This document shows, piece by piece, positions 17,907 through 26,843 of a stretch of DNA of 33,789 nt. Source of the DNA: Planctomycetaceae bacterium (lineage in GTDB: Bacteria; Planctomycetota; Planctomycetia; Pirellulales; Thermoguttaceae). The notes below the pieces were generated by a model. The model ran no database searches. It was not told where the DNA came from and saw nothing but the letters and a program-made list of their open reading frames with translations. Made by a program: the position numbers and the translations under genes. The stretch lies in NCBI GenBank assembly GCA_003561895.1, contig PWXP01000566.1, positions 1 to 33,789 on the forward strand, written 5' to 3'. The first letter of the stretch is position 1. Every line of letters begins with the position of its first letter.

Positions 17907-18740
17907 TTGCGTTTCGTCGCCTTTGCACTCCTGTTGATGGCCGGCTGGGGCTGCTCCGCCCTACCCACCCGCCCGCTCTCATTACCCGGCCGCTACACCC
18001 TGGTCCGCGAGCCGCTGGTCGTTTACAGCGACTTTCCCATCGAGTCGCACCACCGGCTACTCGATGAGTTGGTGGCGCGTCGCTCCGACATCCGCCGGGT
18101 TCTCGACCTGCCCTATTCCGACGAGCGCGTGCACGTCTACCTGTTCGAAAGCACGGATCGGTTCAACCGCTTCATGCGGTTGTACCATCCGCAAATGCCG
18201 GCCCGTCGGGCATTCTTCCTGGAGACCGAAACGCGGTTGCTCATCTACGCTCAGTGGGGCGACCGCGTGGCCGAGGACCTGCGCCACGAGGCCACCCACG
18301 CCTACCTGCACGCGGTGGTGCCCAATCTTCCGCTGTGGCTCGACGAGGGCCTGGCCGAATACTTCGAGGTGCCCCGGGGCTACGGGGGCTTGAACCGCGA
18401 GAACCTCGAGGCCGTGCTGGCGCACATCGAGCGGGGAGAATGGAACCCGGACCTCAGGGGGCTCGAGCAGCTCGCCCCGACCGACGACATGACGCACGAC
18501 GAATACGCCGAGGCATGGGCGTGGGTCCATTTCCTGCTGCACGGGGGCGCGGGAGGCGACACGCTCGTGCGCGACTACCTTGCCGACCTCCGCGGCGACG
18601 CCGCCGTGGAGCCGCTCTCGCACCGGCTGGCACGGATCGTCGCTTCGCCCGAGGAAGCGCTCAACGGCCATCTTCGGCAACTCGCGGCCCTCACCACGTT
18701 GCCCACAACGTGCCCGACCGGCCAACCTCCGAGGCGGTAG
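17907..18740 (+). CDS. DUF1570-like lipoprotein / putative zinc peptidase
   Basis: Likely TTG start at 17907 (longest ORF begins 17616); lipobox LLLMAGWGCSAL; LRHEATHAYLHAVVPNLPLWLDEGLAEYFE (HExxH-like plus downstream E). Confidence 0.8.
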   Translation: MRFVAFALLLMAGWGCSALPTRPLSLPGRYTLVREPLVVYSDFPIESHHRLLDELVARRSDIRRVLDLPYSDERVHVYLFESTDRFNRFMRLYHPQMPARRAFFLETETRLLIYAQWGDRVAEDLRHEATHAYLHAVVPNLPLWLDEGLAEYFEVPRGYGGLNRENLEAVLAHIERGEWNPDLRGLEQLAPTDDMTHDEYAEAWAWVHFLLHGGAGGDTLVRDYLADLRGDAAVEPLSHRLARIVASPEEALNGHLRQLAALTTLPTTCPTGQPPRR

Positions 18741-18744
18741 GCCG

Positions 18745-18931
18745 GGGCCGTTTCCATGGCTCGGCGGAGCCGGCTGAAATAAATCGCGTGGACCGGCTCG
18801 CCGGCCAGGGCTTCGGCCGCGGCGTCGCTTTGCCGCCGACCCAACTCGGAAAGGGGAACGTCCGACTGGCCCTGGATGCGGCCCTCGGCGTTGTACGCGC
18901 TCTCTCCATGGCGAACAAAGTACAACAGCAT
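18745..18931 (-). pseudogene. 5' fragment of a histidine phosphatase family (phosphoglycerate mutase-like) gene
   Basis: MLLYFVRHGESAYNAEGRIQGQSDVPLSELGRRQSDAAAEALAGEPVHAIYFSRLRRAMETA, then non-homologous tail antisense to the DUF1570 gene (ORF stop 18575). Confidence 0.75.
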
Positions 18932-19088
18932 GGTTTCTGTGCAGGATGACGGCCGCCGTCGTTCGCGGACGATCTGCAGTGCCGGCCCTCAGCTAGTTCA
19001 GGCCGGTTTCCGCAGGGCGACGGTCGACGGGCTTCGACATAGGGCGTATCCGGCGGAGTGGCCGCAGAACTCGTCGAAGCTCACAATT

Positions 19089-19967
19089 TCAGCATTCCAT
19101 GGCCCGCCCGGCGGCCCGCCGGTAGCCTTCAACGGCGATGCGCCCGGGTCGAATGTCGACGATCGCGTAGGCATTGTTTTCCGGCCCGGAGCCTTCGACC
19201 ATCGCCCGGAGCGTATAGTAGTGGATGCCCTCGATCCGGCGGTACGAGCCCGAGTGATGATGCCCTTGGAACACGGCCAGCGTATTGCCCGACGCTTCGA
19301 GCGCCTTTCGGACGTCGGCGGCGTTGTTGACGTAAATGCTCCCTTCGCCGTCGAGGAGTTGGTGTAAGAATATGATGGCGGGCTTCTGCGCCGCGTCGAG
19401 GTCCTGCTTTAGCCAGTCGATTTGATCGGGGGGGATATTGGCGTCGGTCCAGCGGAAATTGCCCCGGTCGTAGGGGGCGCCGTCGGCGCGGAAGTTGGGA
19501 TCGAGCACGACAAAGTGCAGCCCGCCCCGGTCGAACGAATAGAACGAGCGATCCGGATCGATGCCCGTGTTCTCGATCTGCCCGAGCACCTGCGGTTTGG
19601 ACAGCGCGTCCATGTTATGGTTGCCCAGTGCGTGGTAGCGCGGGCCGGCGAAGCGGGCGAACTCGGCCTCGATGTCGGCCAGGTAACGCAAGGCGTCGTC
19701 TTCGGCCGGTTTGCGCGCGCCGTCGTTGAAGTCGCCCAGTTCGACCAGTAGCGCGACCTCCGCGTCGTTCATCCGGTCGACACATTCGCGCATCTTGGCA
19801 ACCGACTCGCGGTAGTGCCGATTGCCGCGCGATGCGTAGTCGGCGTAATGCGAGTCGGTCAACATGCCGAACCGGAGGCGCCCGCTGCCGGCGCCGCGCG
19901 CCCAGCCGGGGGTGGCCAGGACGGCCAGCGAGGTTAAGACAAACTTGCGGCGGGTGAACTGAGGCAT
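19089..19967 (-). CDS. Tat-type secreted calcineurin-like metallophosphoesterase
   Basis: MPQFTRRKFVLTSLAVLATPGWARG signal; GMLTDSHYADY, ELGDFNDG, ALGNHNMD, VFQGHHHSGSYRRIEGIHYY. Confidence 0.92.
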   Translation of the reverse strand: MPQFTRRKFVLTSLAVLATPGWARGAGSGRLRFGMLTDSHYADYASRGNRHYRESVAKMRECVDRMNDAEVALLVELGDFNDGARKPAEDDALRYLADIEAEFARFAGPRYHALGNHNMDALSKPQVLGQIENTGIDPDRSFYSFDRGGLHFVVLDPNFRADGAPYDRGNFRWTDANIPPDQIDWLKQDLDAAQKPAIIFLHQLLDGEGSIYVNNAADVRKALEASGNTLAVFQGHHHSGSYRRIEGIHYYTLRAMVEGSGPENNAYAIVDIRPGRIAVEGYRRAAGRAMEC

Positions 19968-19993
19968 GGCAGTCTTGTCAATGCTCGGCTAAC

Positions 19994-20055
19994 GTGGGAG
20001 AGGCTTCCAGCCTGTCCTTTCCGACCGGAAGGCCGACAGGCTGGAAGCATCCCAC
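19994..20055. repeat. Intergenic hairpin repeat, copy 2
   Basis: gtgggagaggcttccagcctgtcc...ggccgacaggctggaagcatcccacc; related to 873-929. Confidence 0.8.
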
Positions 20056-20073
20056 CTTTCATGCCGCGCCACG

Positions 20074-23000
20074 TTATTGCGCGGCGGCAACGGTTGCCAG
20101 GTCGACGGCAACGATTTCGAGGCCGTTGATCATGGGCCCGAGTTCCGAACCGTCCGACTTGCGCAACTCGATGGTGATCCGTTCGTCGGCTCGGACGGTC
20201 AATTCCTTGACGGCGCCGCGGAAGCAGCCCCCCGTCTCGGCAACGATGTCGAACTCGCTGAGGACCTCCTCGCCGTCGATCAGCACGTCGAACACGCGCT
20301 GGCCGGGTTCCACGCCGTCGGCGAGTTCGGCGAAGTGGAGGCGAACGGTATAATCGCCCTCGACCACCTCGTCGATCCGGATGCGCTCCTCTTCGTCGGC
20401 CTCGCGGGCCGAGGCGGCCACCCAGGCCAACGAGGCGCCGGCATCGGCGATGGCCGATGCGTGGCGGCGGTGCGTGCCCGAGGCGTCGTGCCATACCCTG
20501 CCGGCGTCGTCGACCCGTCGTCCCGGGGCGCCGAAGTTCACGCCGTGCCCTTCCGGGTCGGGCCGGGAGGCGTGGTAGCGGGTCCAGAACTCGATGTTCG
20601 GGTCGCCCGGCATGTGCACCAGCGCCAGCGAGGTCTGCTGCGCGTAACTGCACGTGCAGCTTCGGGTGTAGTCGAGCGCGTTGAGCACGCCGTCGGCGGC
20701 GAGCATGTTGGGGGTGCACCCGGCGCGGAACCCGCCCAGGGTGCCGGTGCCGCTGTCGTGCTCGAGGTCGAAGAAGCCCGCATACCCGGTGCGATACAGC
20801 AGCAGGTTATCGCTGGCGTTGAGCGTATTGCAGCCGTAGCGGCGCCGGTAGCTCCAGTCGTCCTCCCTGCCGGTGTGCGGCTGCTCGCGCGTCCACCGCT
20901 CGCCGGTCAGCAACGAGATGGCGTTGCCGGGCCGGCCGGGGATGAGCATTTCGCCGCGGAGCGCGGCGGGCAGGACGAAGCGCCCGCCTTGCCAAAGGAT
21001 TTCGCCGTCGTCGGCGCGTCGGGCGGTGATGTTGCGGGGCTCGTCGCCCAGCCGGCGGCGCAGGTCCTGGCTGCCGCCTTCGATGAGGATGTCGTGCTCT
21101 TCGCTGTACAGCAGGAACGTGCCGAACACGTTACTGTCGGTCCGCCAGCGCTCTTCGCCGGTTCGCAGATCGAGGGCCAAGACCACCGAGGGCTCGTCGG
21201 AGTCGGCGCCTCGGCGCGCGAGTTGCTTCACCGCGTTTTCCGAAAGGCCGTCGATGACGAAGACCGTATCGCCGTTGCTGATAATGGCGTTGTGCCGGAA
21301 GCCGATGTTCGCCTCCCGTTCCCAGCGGACCTCGCCGTCGCGGCGGTCCATCACCACCAGCCGCCGGCTCGACGTCCCGCTGTAGCTGTCGGTCCAGCCC
21401 AGGTTCTGGTCCTCGAAGATGTGCGGCTCATTCGTGGTGACCAGGAAATCGCCCTGTACGCTCACGTGGCCCCAATCGGGCGCGTCGTCGTCGTACAGTT
21501 CGGCCACGGAACGGCCGGGCAGCGAGAACTCGCCGATCGTTTCGCCGGTGGCCGGGTCGAGCCGCTGGATGCGACCCTCGTAACGCAAATAGATGCTGTC
21601 GGAAAGTGTGACGAACGGGCTGCCGATGTACGTGGCGCCGGGGATGTTCGACATGTACACTTCCCTTCCCCTCGCCCAACGCCGTTCGAGATCGAGGTTG
21701 GTGAACGGGTGGCCGATGCCCGGAAAATCCCGCTCCCAAAGCTGGCGGCCGGTGTACACGCAGCGGGCGCCGACGGTTTCGACGCCCAGGAACACCTGGC
21801 GCCCGGCGATGACCTGGGGCCGCGGTCCGCCCGAGTGGCGCGGGAGGATATTGTGGTTGTTGGGCCCGCCGAACCACAGCACGCCCAGCGGCAGCCGCAC
21901 GCGCCGGTCGCGCGAGAGCAGCGTATTGGCCGCGTCGTGGTGCTGATGGGTCCACTGGCCCGCGCCGGTCAAGGGGCCGCCCCGCTTTGCGAACAGATGA
22001 TTGCGCCGGCTTTCCACGGAAACCTGATCGACTTCGGCCTCGGCCAGTGCGTCGGCCAGATCCGACTCGGAGACCGTCGCGCCGCCCAGCCAGGCCACGC
22101 CGCCGTAGGGGCGCAGCCGGTCGAGCATCGCGGCCATCGCGGCCGCGTCGCCGCCGATTCCCGCCGCGCGGGCGTCCTCGCTCACCACCAGGCTGAACAG
22201 GTAGGGTTGCACGGAAAACGCGGCCGGGTCGGCCTCGATGACCGCGGCTCGCCGCCCCGACATGCCGCTCGCCGCCAACTCGTCGCGCAGCGCCCGCACA
22301 CGGGCGGCGTCGCCTTCGGCCACCACGACGTGCAGGTCGCTTTGTGTCAGCAGTTCGCGCAGCAGGTCGCCGGAACCGGCGCCCAGCACGAGGGCATATC
22401 CCGCCGACTCGCCGAGTTGTTCGAGCAGGTCGCCGGCGGTTTGCTCCCAATCGTCGGAGCGCGGTTCCAGGGAAACCGGGCTGTATTCGTGTCGCGCGGG
22501 TTCCTCCACCTCGTCCGGGCCGAAGCAATACAGCTTCCCGCACTTGGTCGTCACGAACAGGCGGTCGCGGGCGGCCAGCTTGTAGAAGACGTCGCCGTCG
22601 ATTTCGTCGGACAGGGCGCCGACGCGACCGCGCAACATGTCGTTGCGCCGCATCCCCATGCCGCCGCCGCCGACGGCATGGACGGCGTAGTTGCCCCGGC
22701 CCTTGCGGCCGCGATAGTCGGAACGGGTAACCCTGCCCGTCTGCCGGTCGAGATGGACCGGGTTCGGGCCCCTCCCGGCGGAAACGACCAGTTGATCTTC
22801 GCCGGCGGCGATGTAACCCTGCGGCGAAAGACCGCCGTAGCCGTCGGCGCCGCCGTGGGGCAGCGCCACGTAGTCGGAACTAGTCGTGTCGTTCACCCAC
22901 ACCACCTCGCCGCTTTCGGCGTCGAGCGCGTAGATGAACACCCCGTGCAGCGGCCAGATGCCGGCGGCGAAGTAGACGGTGCCGTCCTTGATGACCGGTC

Positions 23001-23559
23001 CGCCGCGGGCCGCCCAGAAGTTGATGATCCGCTCGTTGCCCAGCAGCCGATGGTCAGACGGGCCGGCGCGGAACTTCCACACCAGTTCGCCGTCTTCGGC
23101 CCCGACGCAGTACAGGTGGCCGTCGTCGGAGATGAAATACACCCGGCCGTCGAACGCCGCCGGGGCCAGCCGCACGGGGCCGTCGGTGTAGAATCGCCAC
23201 AACTCAGCGCCCTCGTCGATACTGTACGCGGTGACGCTGTCGGTGACGTTCGAGGGGACGAAAATCCGCTCGCCCATGACCACGGGGGCGTAGGAAACAT
23301 CGAATTCGAGCTTACCCCGGTCGTCCCATTGGTGGGGCCAAGCCCGTTTAGGTTCGGGGAGTTCGCGCACCCACTGCAAGTGGAGATCTTCGGCAAGCTC
23401 CAGCGACGTTCCCGCACTTCGGGCGGCGTCGTACCGCCACATGGGCCAGTCGGCGTCGTCCGCTGCGCGCGAACGGTTGGCGCCAGAGGCCAGGATCCAC
23501 ACAAACCCCAGGCACAGCAGGGGAAGGGTGTTTTTCAGGGTTTTCCAACATTTCTTCAT
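20074..23559 (-). CDS. Secreted PQQ-like beta-propeller protein with inserted methyltransferase-like domain and C-terminal malectin-like domain
   Basis: Start MKKCWKTLKNTLPLLCLGFVWILASGANRSRA; propeller repeats (LYCVGAEDGELVWKFRAG, VFIYALDAESGEVVWVND, VLALDLRTGEERWRTD); Rossmann-like YALVLGAGSGDLLRELLTQSDLHVVVAEGD; malectin-like IDEVVEGDYTVRLHFAELADGVEPGQRVFDVLIDGEEVLSEFDI. ORF track extends upstream to 23859. Confidence 0.88.
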   Translation of the reverse strand: MKKCWKTLKNTLPLLCLGFVWILASGANRSRAADDADWPMWRYDAARSAGTSLELAEDLHLQWVRELPEPKRAWPHQWDDRGKLEFDVSYAPVVMGERIFVPSNVTDSVTAYSIDEGAELWRFYTDGPVRLAPAAFDGRVYFISDDGHLYCVGAEDGELVWKFRAGPSDHRLLGNERIINFWAARGGPVIKDGTVYFAAGIWPLHGVFIYALDAESGEVVWVNDTTSSDYVALPHGGADGYGGLSPQGYIAAGEDQLVVSAGRGPNPVHLDRQTGRVTRSDYRGRKGRGNYAVHAVGGGGMGMRRNDMLRGRVGALSDEIDGDVFYKLAARDRLFVTTKCGKLYCFGPDEVEEPARHEYSPVSLEPRSDDWEQTAGDLLEQLGESAGYALVLGAGSGDLLRELLTQSDLHVVVAEGDAARVRALRDELAASGMSGRRAAVIEADPAAFSVQPYLFSLVVSEDARAAGIGGDAAAMAAMLDRLRPYGGVAWLGGATVSESDLADALAEAEVDQVSVESRRNHLFAKRGGPLTGAGQWTHQHHDAANTLLSRDRRVRLPLGVLWFGGPNNHNILPRHSGGPRPQVIAGRQVFLGVETVGARCVYTGRQLWERDFPGIGHPFTNLDLERRWARGREVYMSNIPGATYIGSPFVTLSDSIYLRYEGRIQRLDPATGETIGEFSLPGRSVAELYDDDAPDWGHVSVQGDFLVTTNEPHIFEDQNLGWTDSYSGTSSRRLVVMDRRDGEVRWEREANIGFRHNAIISNGDTVFVIDGLSENAVKQLARRGADSDEPSVVLALDLRTGEERWRTDSNVFGTFLLYSEEHDILIEGGSQDLRRRLGDEPRNITARRADDGEILWQGGRFVLPAALRGEMLIPGRPGNAISLLTGERWTREQPHTGREDDWSYRRRYGCNTLNASDNLLLYRTGYAGFFDLEHDSGTGTLGGFRAGCTPNMLAADGVLNALDYTRSCTCSYAQQTSLALVHMPGDPNIEFWTRYHASRPDPEGHGVNFGAPGRRVDDAGRVWHDASGTHRRHASAIADAGASLAWVAASAREADEEERIRIDEVVEGDYTVRLHFAELADGVEPGQRVFDVLIDGEEVLSEFDIVAETGGCFRGAVKELTVRADERITIELRKSDGSELGPMINGLEIVAVDLATVAAAQ

Positions 23560-23662
23560 CGGACCGGTACTCCTTACTTCGAGGGGGGAATGTTCGGGCC
23601 GGGCGGGGGTGGCAACTCGCACCGAGCCGGGCCCAGTCTGTTGGCAGCCACTTTGCAATATA

Positions 23663-23941
23663 TCACATCGCACCGCCGTCGGCAAACCCGCTTCCATCCC
23701 GGCAACCGTTCCTAGAAATGGAAGGGCCGTAAAAGTGCTCGTCAAAGCGGTTGTAGGCCTGGAAGATGGCGCCGTGCAGATGCTCCAAAGTCTGGTCGCC
23801 ACGTCTCTGGATGGTCCGGCTAATGGTCCTGCCCGCGCATTCCTCCGGTAACGGCCCACAAATGAATGACTGGCCGATTTGGACGGGCTGCGCCTGGGTC
23901 TTCTTACCGGCCATTCGGGGCTGCCTGGTTGTCGGTGCCAT
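23663..23941 (-). pseudogene. N-terminal fragment resembling plasmid pRiA4b ORF-3 / IS1096-passenger family
   Basis: QPVQIGQSFICGPLPEECAGRTISRTIQRRGDQTLEHLHGAIFQAYNRFDEHFYG, then unrelated PSISRNGCRDG. Confidence 0.55.
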
Positions 23942-23994
23942 GCTTGCCGGGCGTCACGTGGCTCTGTTTGCCTGCGACCTGCTACGGCGGGCGG

Positions 23995-25197
23995 CTAGGC
24001 GTCCAGTGCCTGGCGCAGGTCGGCGATAAGGTCTTCGGCGTTCTCGACGCCGCAGGCCAGGCGGATCATGTTGTCGGAAATGCCCACCGCCCGGCGCTGC
24101 TCGGGCGTGTGGCTGTGGTAGCTCATGACGATGGGTTGCTCGATGAGCGACTCGACCCCTCCGAGGCTCGGCCCGATGCGCGGCAGGCGGACGGCGTCGA
24201 CCACGCGGGCGGTGGCGGTGGCGTCGGCATCTTTGACCAGAAAGGTGATTAGCCCGCCGAAGCCGCGCAGGTACCGCAGGGCGACGCCGTAATCGCGGTG
24301 GCTGGGCAGGCCGGGGTAGTAGACCTTTTCGACGCGCGGGTGCCCCTCGAGGAACTCCGCCACGGCCATGCCGTTCTCGTTGTGCCGCCGCATGCGCAGT
24401 TCGAACGTCTTCAGCCCCCGCAGCAACAGGTAGTCGCTGTGCGGACCCGTCAGGTTGCCCACCACGCCGCGCAGGTCGCGCAGGGACTGGAGCTTTTCGG
24501 CCGAGCCGATGACCACGCCGCCCATCATGTCGTTATGCCCGGCAAGGTACTTCGTCACCGAGTGGACCACGTAATCGACGCCGTAGTCCAGCGGGCGGAG
24601 GTTCATCGGGGTGGCCAGCGTCGGGTCGACCATCGTCTCGATACCGTACTTGCGTCCCAAGGCGACGAACTGCTCGAGGTCGACCACGCTGAGGTGCGGG
24701 TTGGTGGGCGACTCACTGATCAGCAGCCGAGTGCGGTCGTTGATGGCGGCTTCCATGGCCTCGTAGTCGCAGGCGGGCACCTTGTGGGTGGCGCACCCGA
24801 ACCGGCCCAGGCACTCAGTGCAGAACTGGCGCGTGCGGTGATAGCACTCGTCGAACAACACCACCTCGTCGCCGGCGCGCAGTTTGGCCAGCAACAACCC
24901 GGCCACGGCCGACATGCCCGACGAATACAGCACGGCCGTCTCCCCACCGTCGAGCGCGGCCAGCTTGGCCTCGGCGACCTTTTGGGTCGGGTTGCCGTAC
25001 CGGGCATACTCCTCGCGGGGGAGATTCTGTTCGACGAACTCGATGGCCTCACGGGTGTCGGCAAAGGTGTAGGTGGCGGCGCAGAAGATGGCGTCGGTAA
25101 TGGCGTTTCCTGGCTTCTGGCGGGCCTCACCCGCGTGGACGGCCTGGGGGGAAAACCCCACACCGGGGGGCAAGAATGGCGTCGGATGATCGGTCAT
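23995..25197 (-). CDS. Cys/Met metabolism PLP-dependent enzyme (cystathionine gamma-synthase/lyase family)
   Basis: ITDAIFCAATYTFADT...EYARYGNPTQKVAEAKLAALDGGETAVLYSSGMSA...SVTKYLAGHNDMMGGVV (PLP lysine)...PSLGGVESLIEQP. Confidence 0.94.
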   Translation of the reverse strand: MTDHPTPFLPPGVGFSPQAVHAGEARQKPGNAITDAIFCAATYTFADTREAIEFVEQNLPREEYARYGNPTQKVAEAKLAALDGGETAVLYSSGMSAVAGLLLAKLRAGDEVVLFDECYHRTRQFCTECLGRFGCATHKVPACDYEAMEAAINDRTRLLISESPTNPHLSVVDLEQFVALGRKYGIETMVDPTLATPMNLRPLDYGVDYVVHSVTKYLAGHNDMMGGVVIGSAEKLQSLRDLRGVVGNLTGPHSDYLLLRGLKTFELRMRRHNENGMAVAEFLEGHPRVEKVYYPGLPSHRDYGVALRYLRGFGGLITFLVKDADATATARVVDAVRLPRIGPSLGGVESLIEQPIVMSYHSHTPEQRRAVGISDNMIRLACGVENAEDLIADLRQALDA

Positions 25198-25221
25198 GGT
25201 TACGAATCCTTTGCAACGGAA

Positions 25222-25262
25222 GCAAAAAGAAACCGCGACAGGCGCCTCATGGGCGGTCGCGG
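25222..25262 (-). terminator. Terminator-like hairpin in the leader of the PLP-enzyme gene
   Basis: On the minus strand: ccgcgaccgcccatgaggcgcctgtcgcgg followed by tttcttttt, about 25 nt before the start codon. Confidence 0.5.
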
Positions 25263-25660
25263 CTTTGCGGTTTCCGGTTGTTTCGCTGGGGGCTACATCC
25301 CCCCGGCGCTGGCTCTTTAGCAGTGCAGGTTGCCCACACAAGCGGGTACCCGGCGGAAATGGCGTCTCATCGCCCTTCCCGCGTAACGGCTGCAAGCGGC
25401 CGCAAATCCCATGCGACCCATGCTATTCCAGGACGGCGCGAAATGCAAGGGGTAGGCCGGTAGGCCGGGAGAACGCCAACGCCGGCGCGGCGAGTCTTTT
25501 CTTTCGACGCTGCGTGGAGAACCATTCGATCGCCCCAAAAGCCACCCCAACCTTCTCAGTCGACCTATCTTGTCTTGACCGAAAGCTTGCATGTTTCGAT
25601 AATCCGCCGCTGCTTCCAATACCGATAAACAGCGCGGTGAAAATGGACAAGGAGTAAGGC

Positions 25661-26323
25661 ATGAAACGTTCGAGCAAAGGGTATGCACTTGCGGCCATGG
25701 CGGTACTGGCATTCGGTGGCGGCTGTCAGTCGCCGTACCATGCCGACCAGGGCGCTCTTTTTGGGGGCCTGGTCGGTGCCGGTTCCGGGGCCATTATCGG
25801 AAGCCAGGTTGGGAATCCGGGGGCTGGTGCCGCTATTGGGGGGGCAATTGGATCGCTCACCGGGGCCGCCGTCGGCTCGGAACTCGATCATATCGAAGCC
25901 CAAAACGCCGCCAACCTCGCCGCCATCGAGCAACAACTCGGCCAGCAGGTTGCCGCCCGCGCCGCCACGGTCGACGACGTGGTTGCCATGACCAACGCGG
26001 GCGTCGACGAGGAGTTGATCGTCAACCACATCCGGCACAATGGGGCGGCCGTGCGGCTGCAAGCGGCCGACGTCATCTCGTTGCAGCAGCAAGGGGTGAG
26101 CAGCCGAGTGATCGCCGTGCTGCAGGCGCCTCCGGCGCCACAGGAACAGATGGCAGCCGCCCCGGCGGCGGTCGTGGCCTCGCCGCCGCCGATCATCGTG
26201 GAGGAGTACCATTACGGGCCGGGCTGGTGGGGGCCGTACCCCTATCGGTCCCGCCCACCTCGCTACTCTCGCCACCGGCGGCGCTCCGGGATGAGCTGGG
26301 GGTTTACCTACCGAAGCCGGTAG
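25661..26323 (+). CDS. Glycine-zipper outer-membrane-type lipoprotein
   Basis: MKRSSKGYALAAMAVLAFGGGCQSP lipobox; GALFGGLVGAGSGAIIGSQVGNPGAGAAIGGAIGSLTGAAVGSELD. Confidence 0.9.
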   Translation: MKRSSKGYALAAMAVLAFGGGCQSPYHADQGALFGGLVGAGSGAIIGSQVGNPGAGAAIGGAIGSLTGAAVGSELDHIEAQNAANLAAIEQQLGQQVAARAATVDDVVAMTNAGVDEELIVNHIRHNGAAVRLQAADVISLQQQGVSSRVIAVLQAPPAPQEQMAAAPAAVVASPPPIIVEEYHYGPGWWGPYPYRSRPPRYSRHRRRSGMSWGFTYRSR

Positions 26324-26340
26324 CGCCTGCCTTTGCCCTG

Positions 26341-26775
26341 ATGGCGAAGATGGACTATAATCGTAGAGAACGGGTGCGGTTGAAGGCAGACTTTCTGCGG
26401 TTAATCTTGAGGTCCCCGGTCGACCCGGCGCGGCGGAGCCTGCTGGTGGACTTCGTCGAGACCTACCTGCCGTTGGCGGGGCGCGAGAAGGCCGAATTCC
26501 AGCAAATAGTTGCGGCTGATCAAGAATATGCGGAGGTGGAACAGATGATCACGGTATACGAAAAAGAGGGTATTAGGAAGGGCCGACAGGAGGGCCTAGC
26601 GAAAGGCCGGCAGGAGGGCCTACAGGAAGCGCTGATCTTGCAGTTGGAAAAAAGATTTGGCAAGCTCGACGACGCCGTAAAGCGTCGGGTCCGCCGGCTC
26701 CGCTCGGTCGAGCGCCTCGATTCGTTGCTCCTTGCCGTCCTCGATGCCCAATCGGTTGAAGACCTGCCGTGGTGA
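26341..26775 (+). pseudogene. C-terminal fragment of a DUF4351/Rpn-like (PD-(D/E)XK nuclease/transposase) family protein
   Basis: MAKMDYNRRERVRLKADFLRLILRSPVDPARRSLLVDFVETYLPL...EKEGIRKGRQEGLAKGRQEGLQEALILQLEKRFGKLDDAVKRRVRRLRSVERLDSLLLAVLDAQSVEDL; no nuclease domain upstream. Confidence 0.65.
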
Positions 26776-26843
26776 TCGTCGTGCTACTTGCCGTGGCCGG
26801 GCAGTAAATTGAACAACCCAATCCCCCGCTTGGGGCAAGAGCT

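Noticed and set aside
20077-23715. 1212-aa plus-strand ORF
   Set aside because: Shadow of the PQQ/malectin gene; no recognisable domain and composition typical of antisense high-GC frames.
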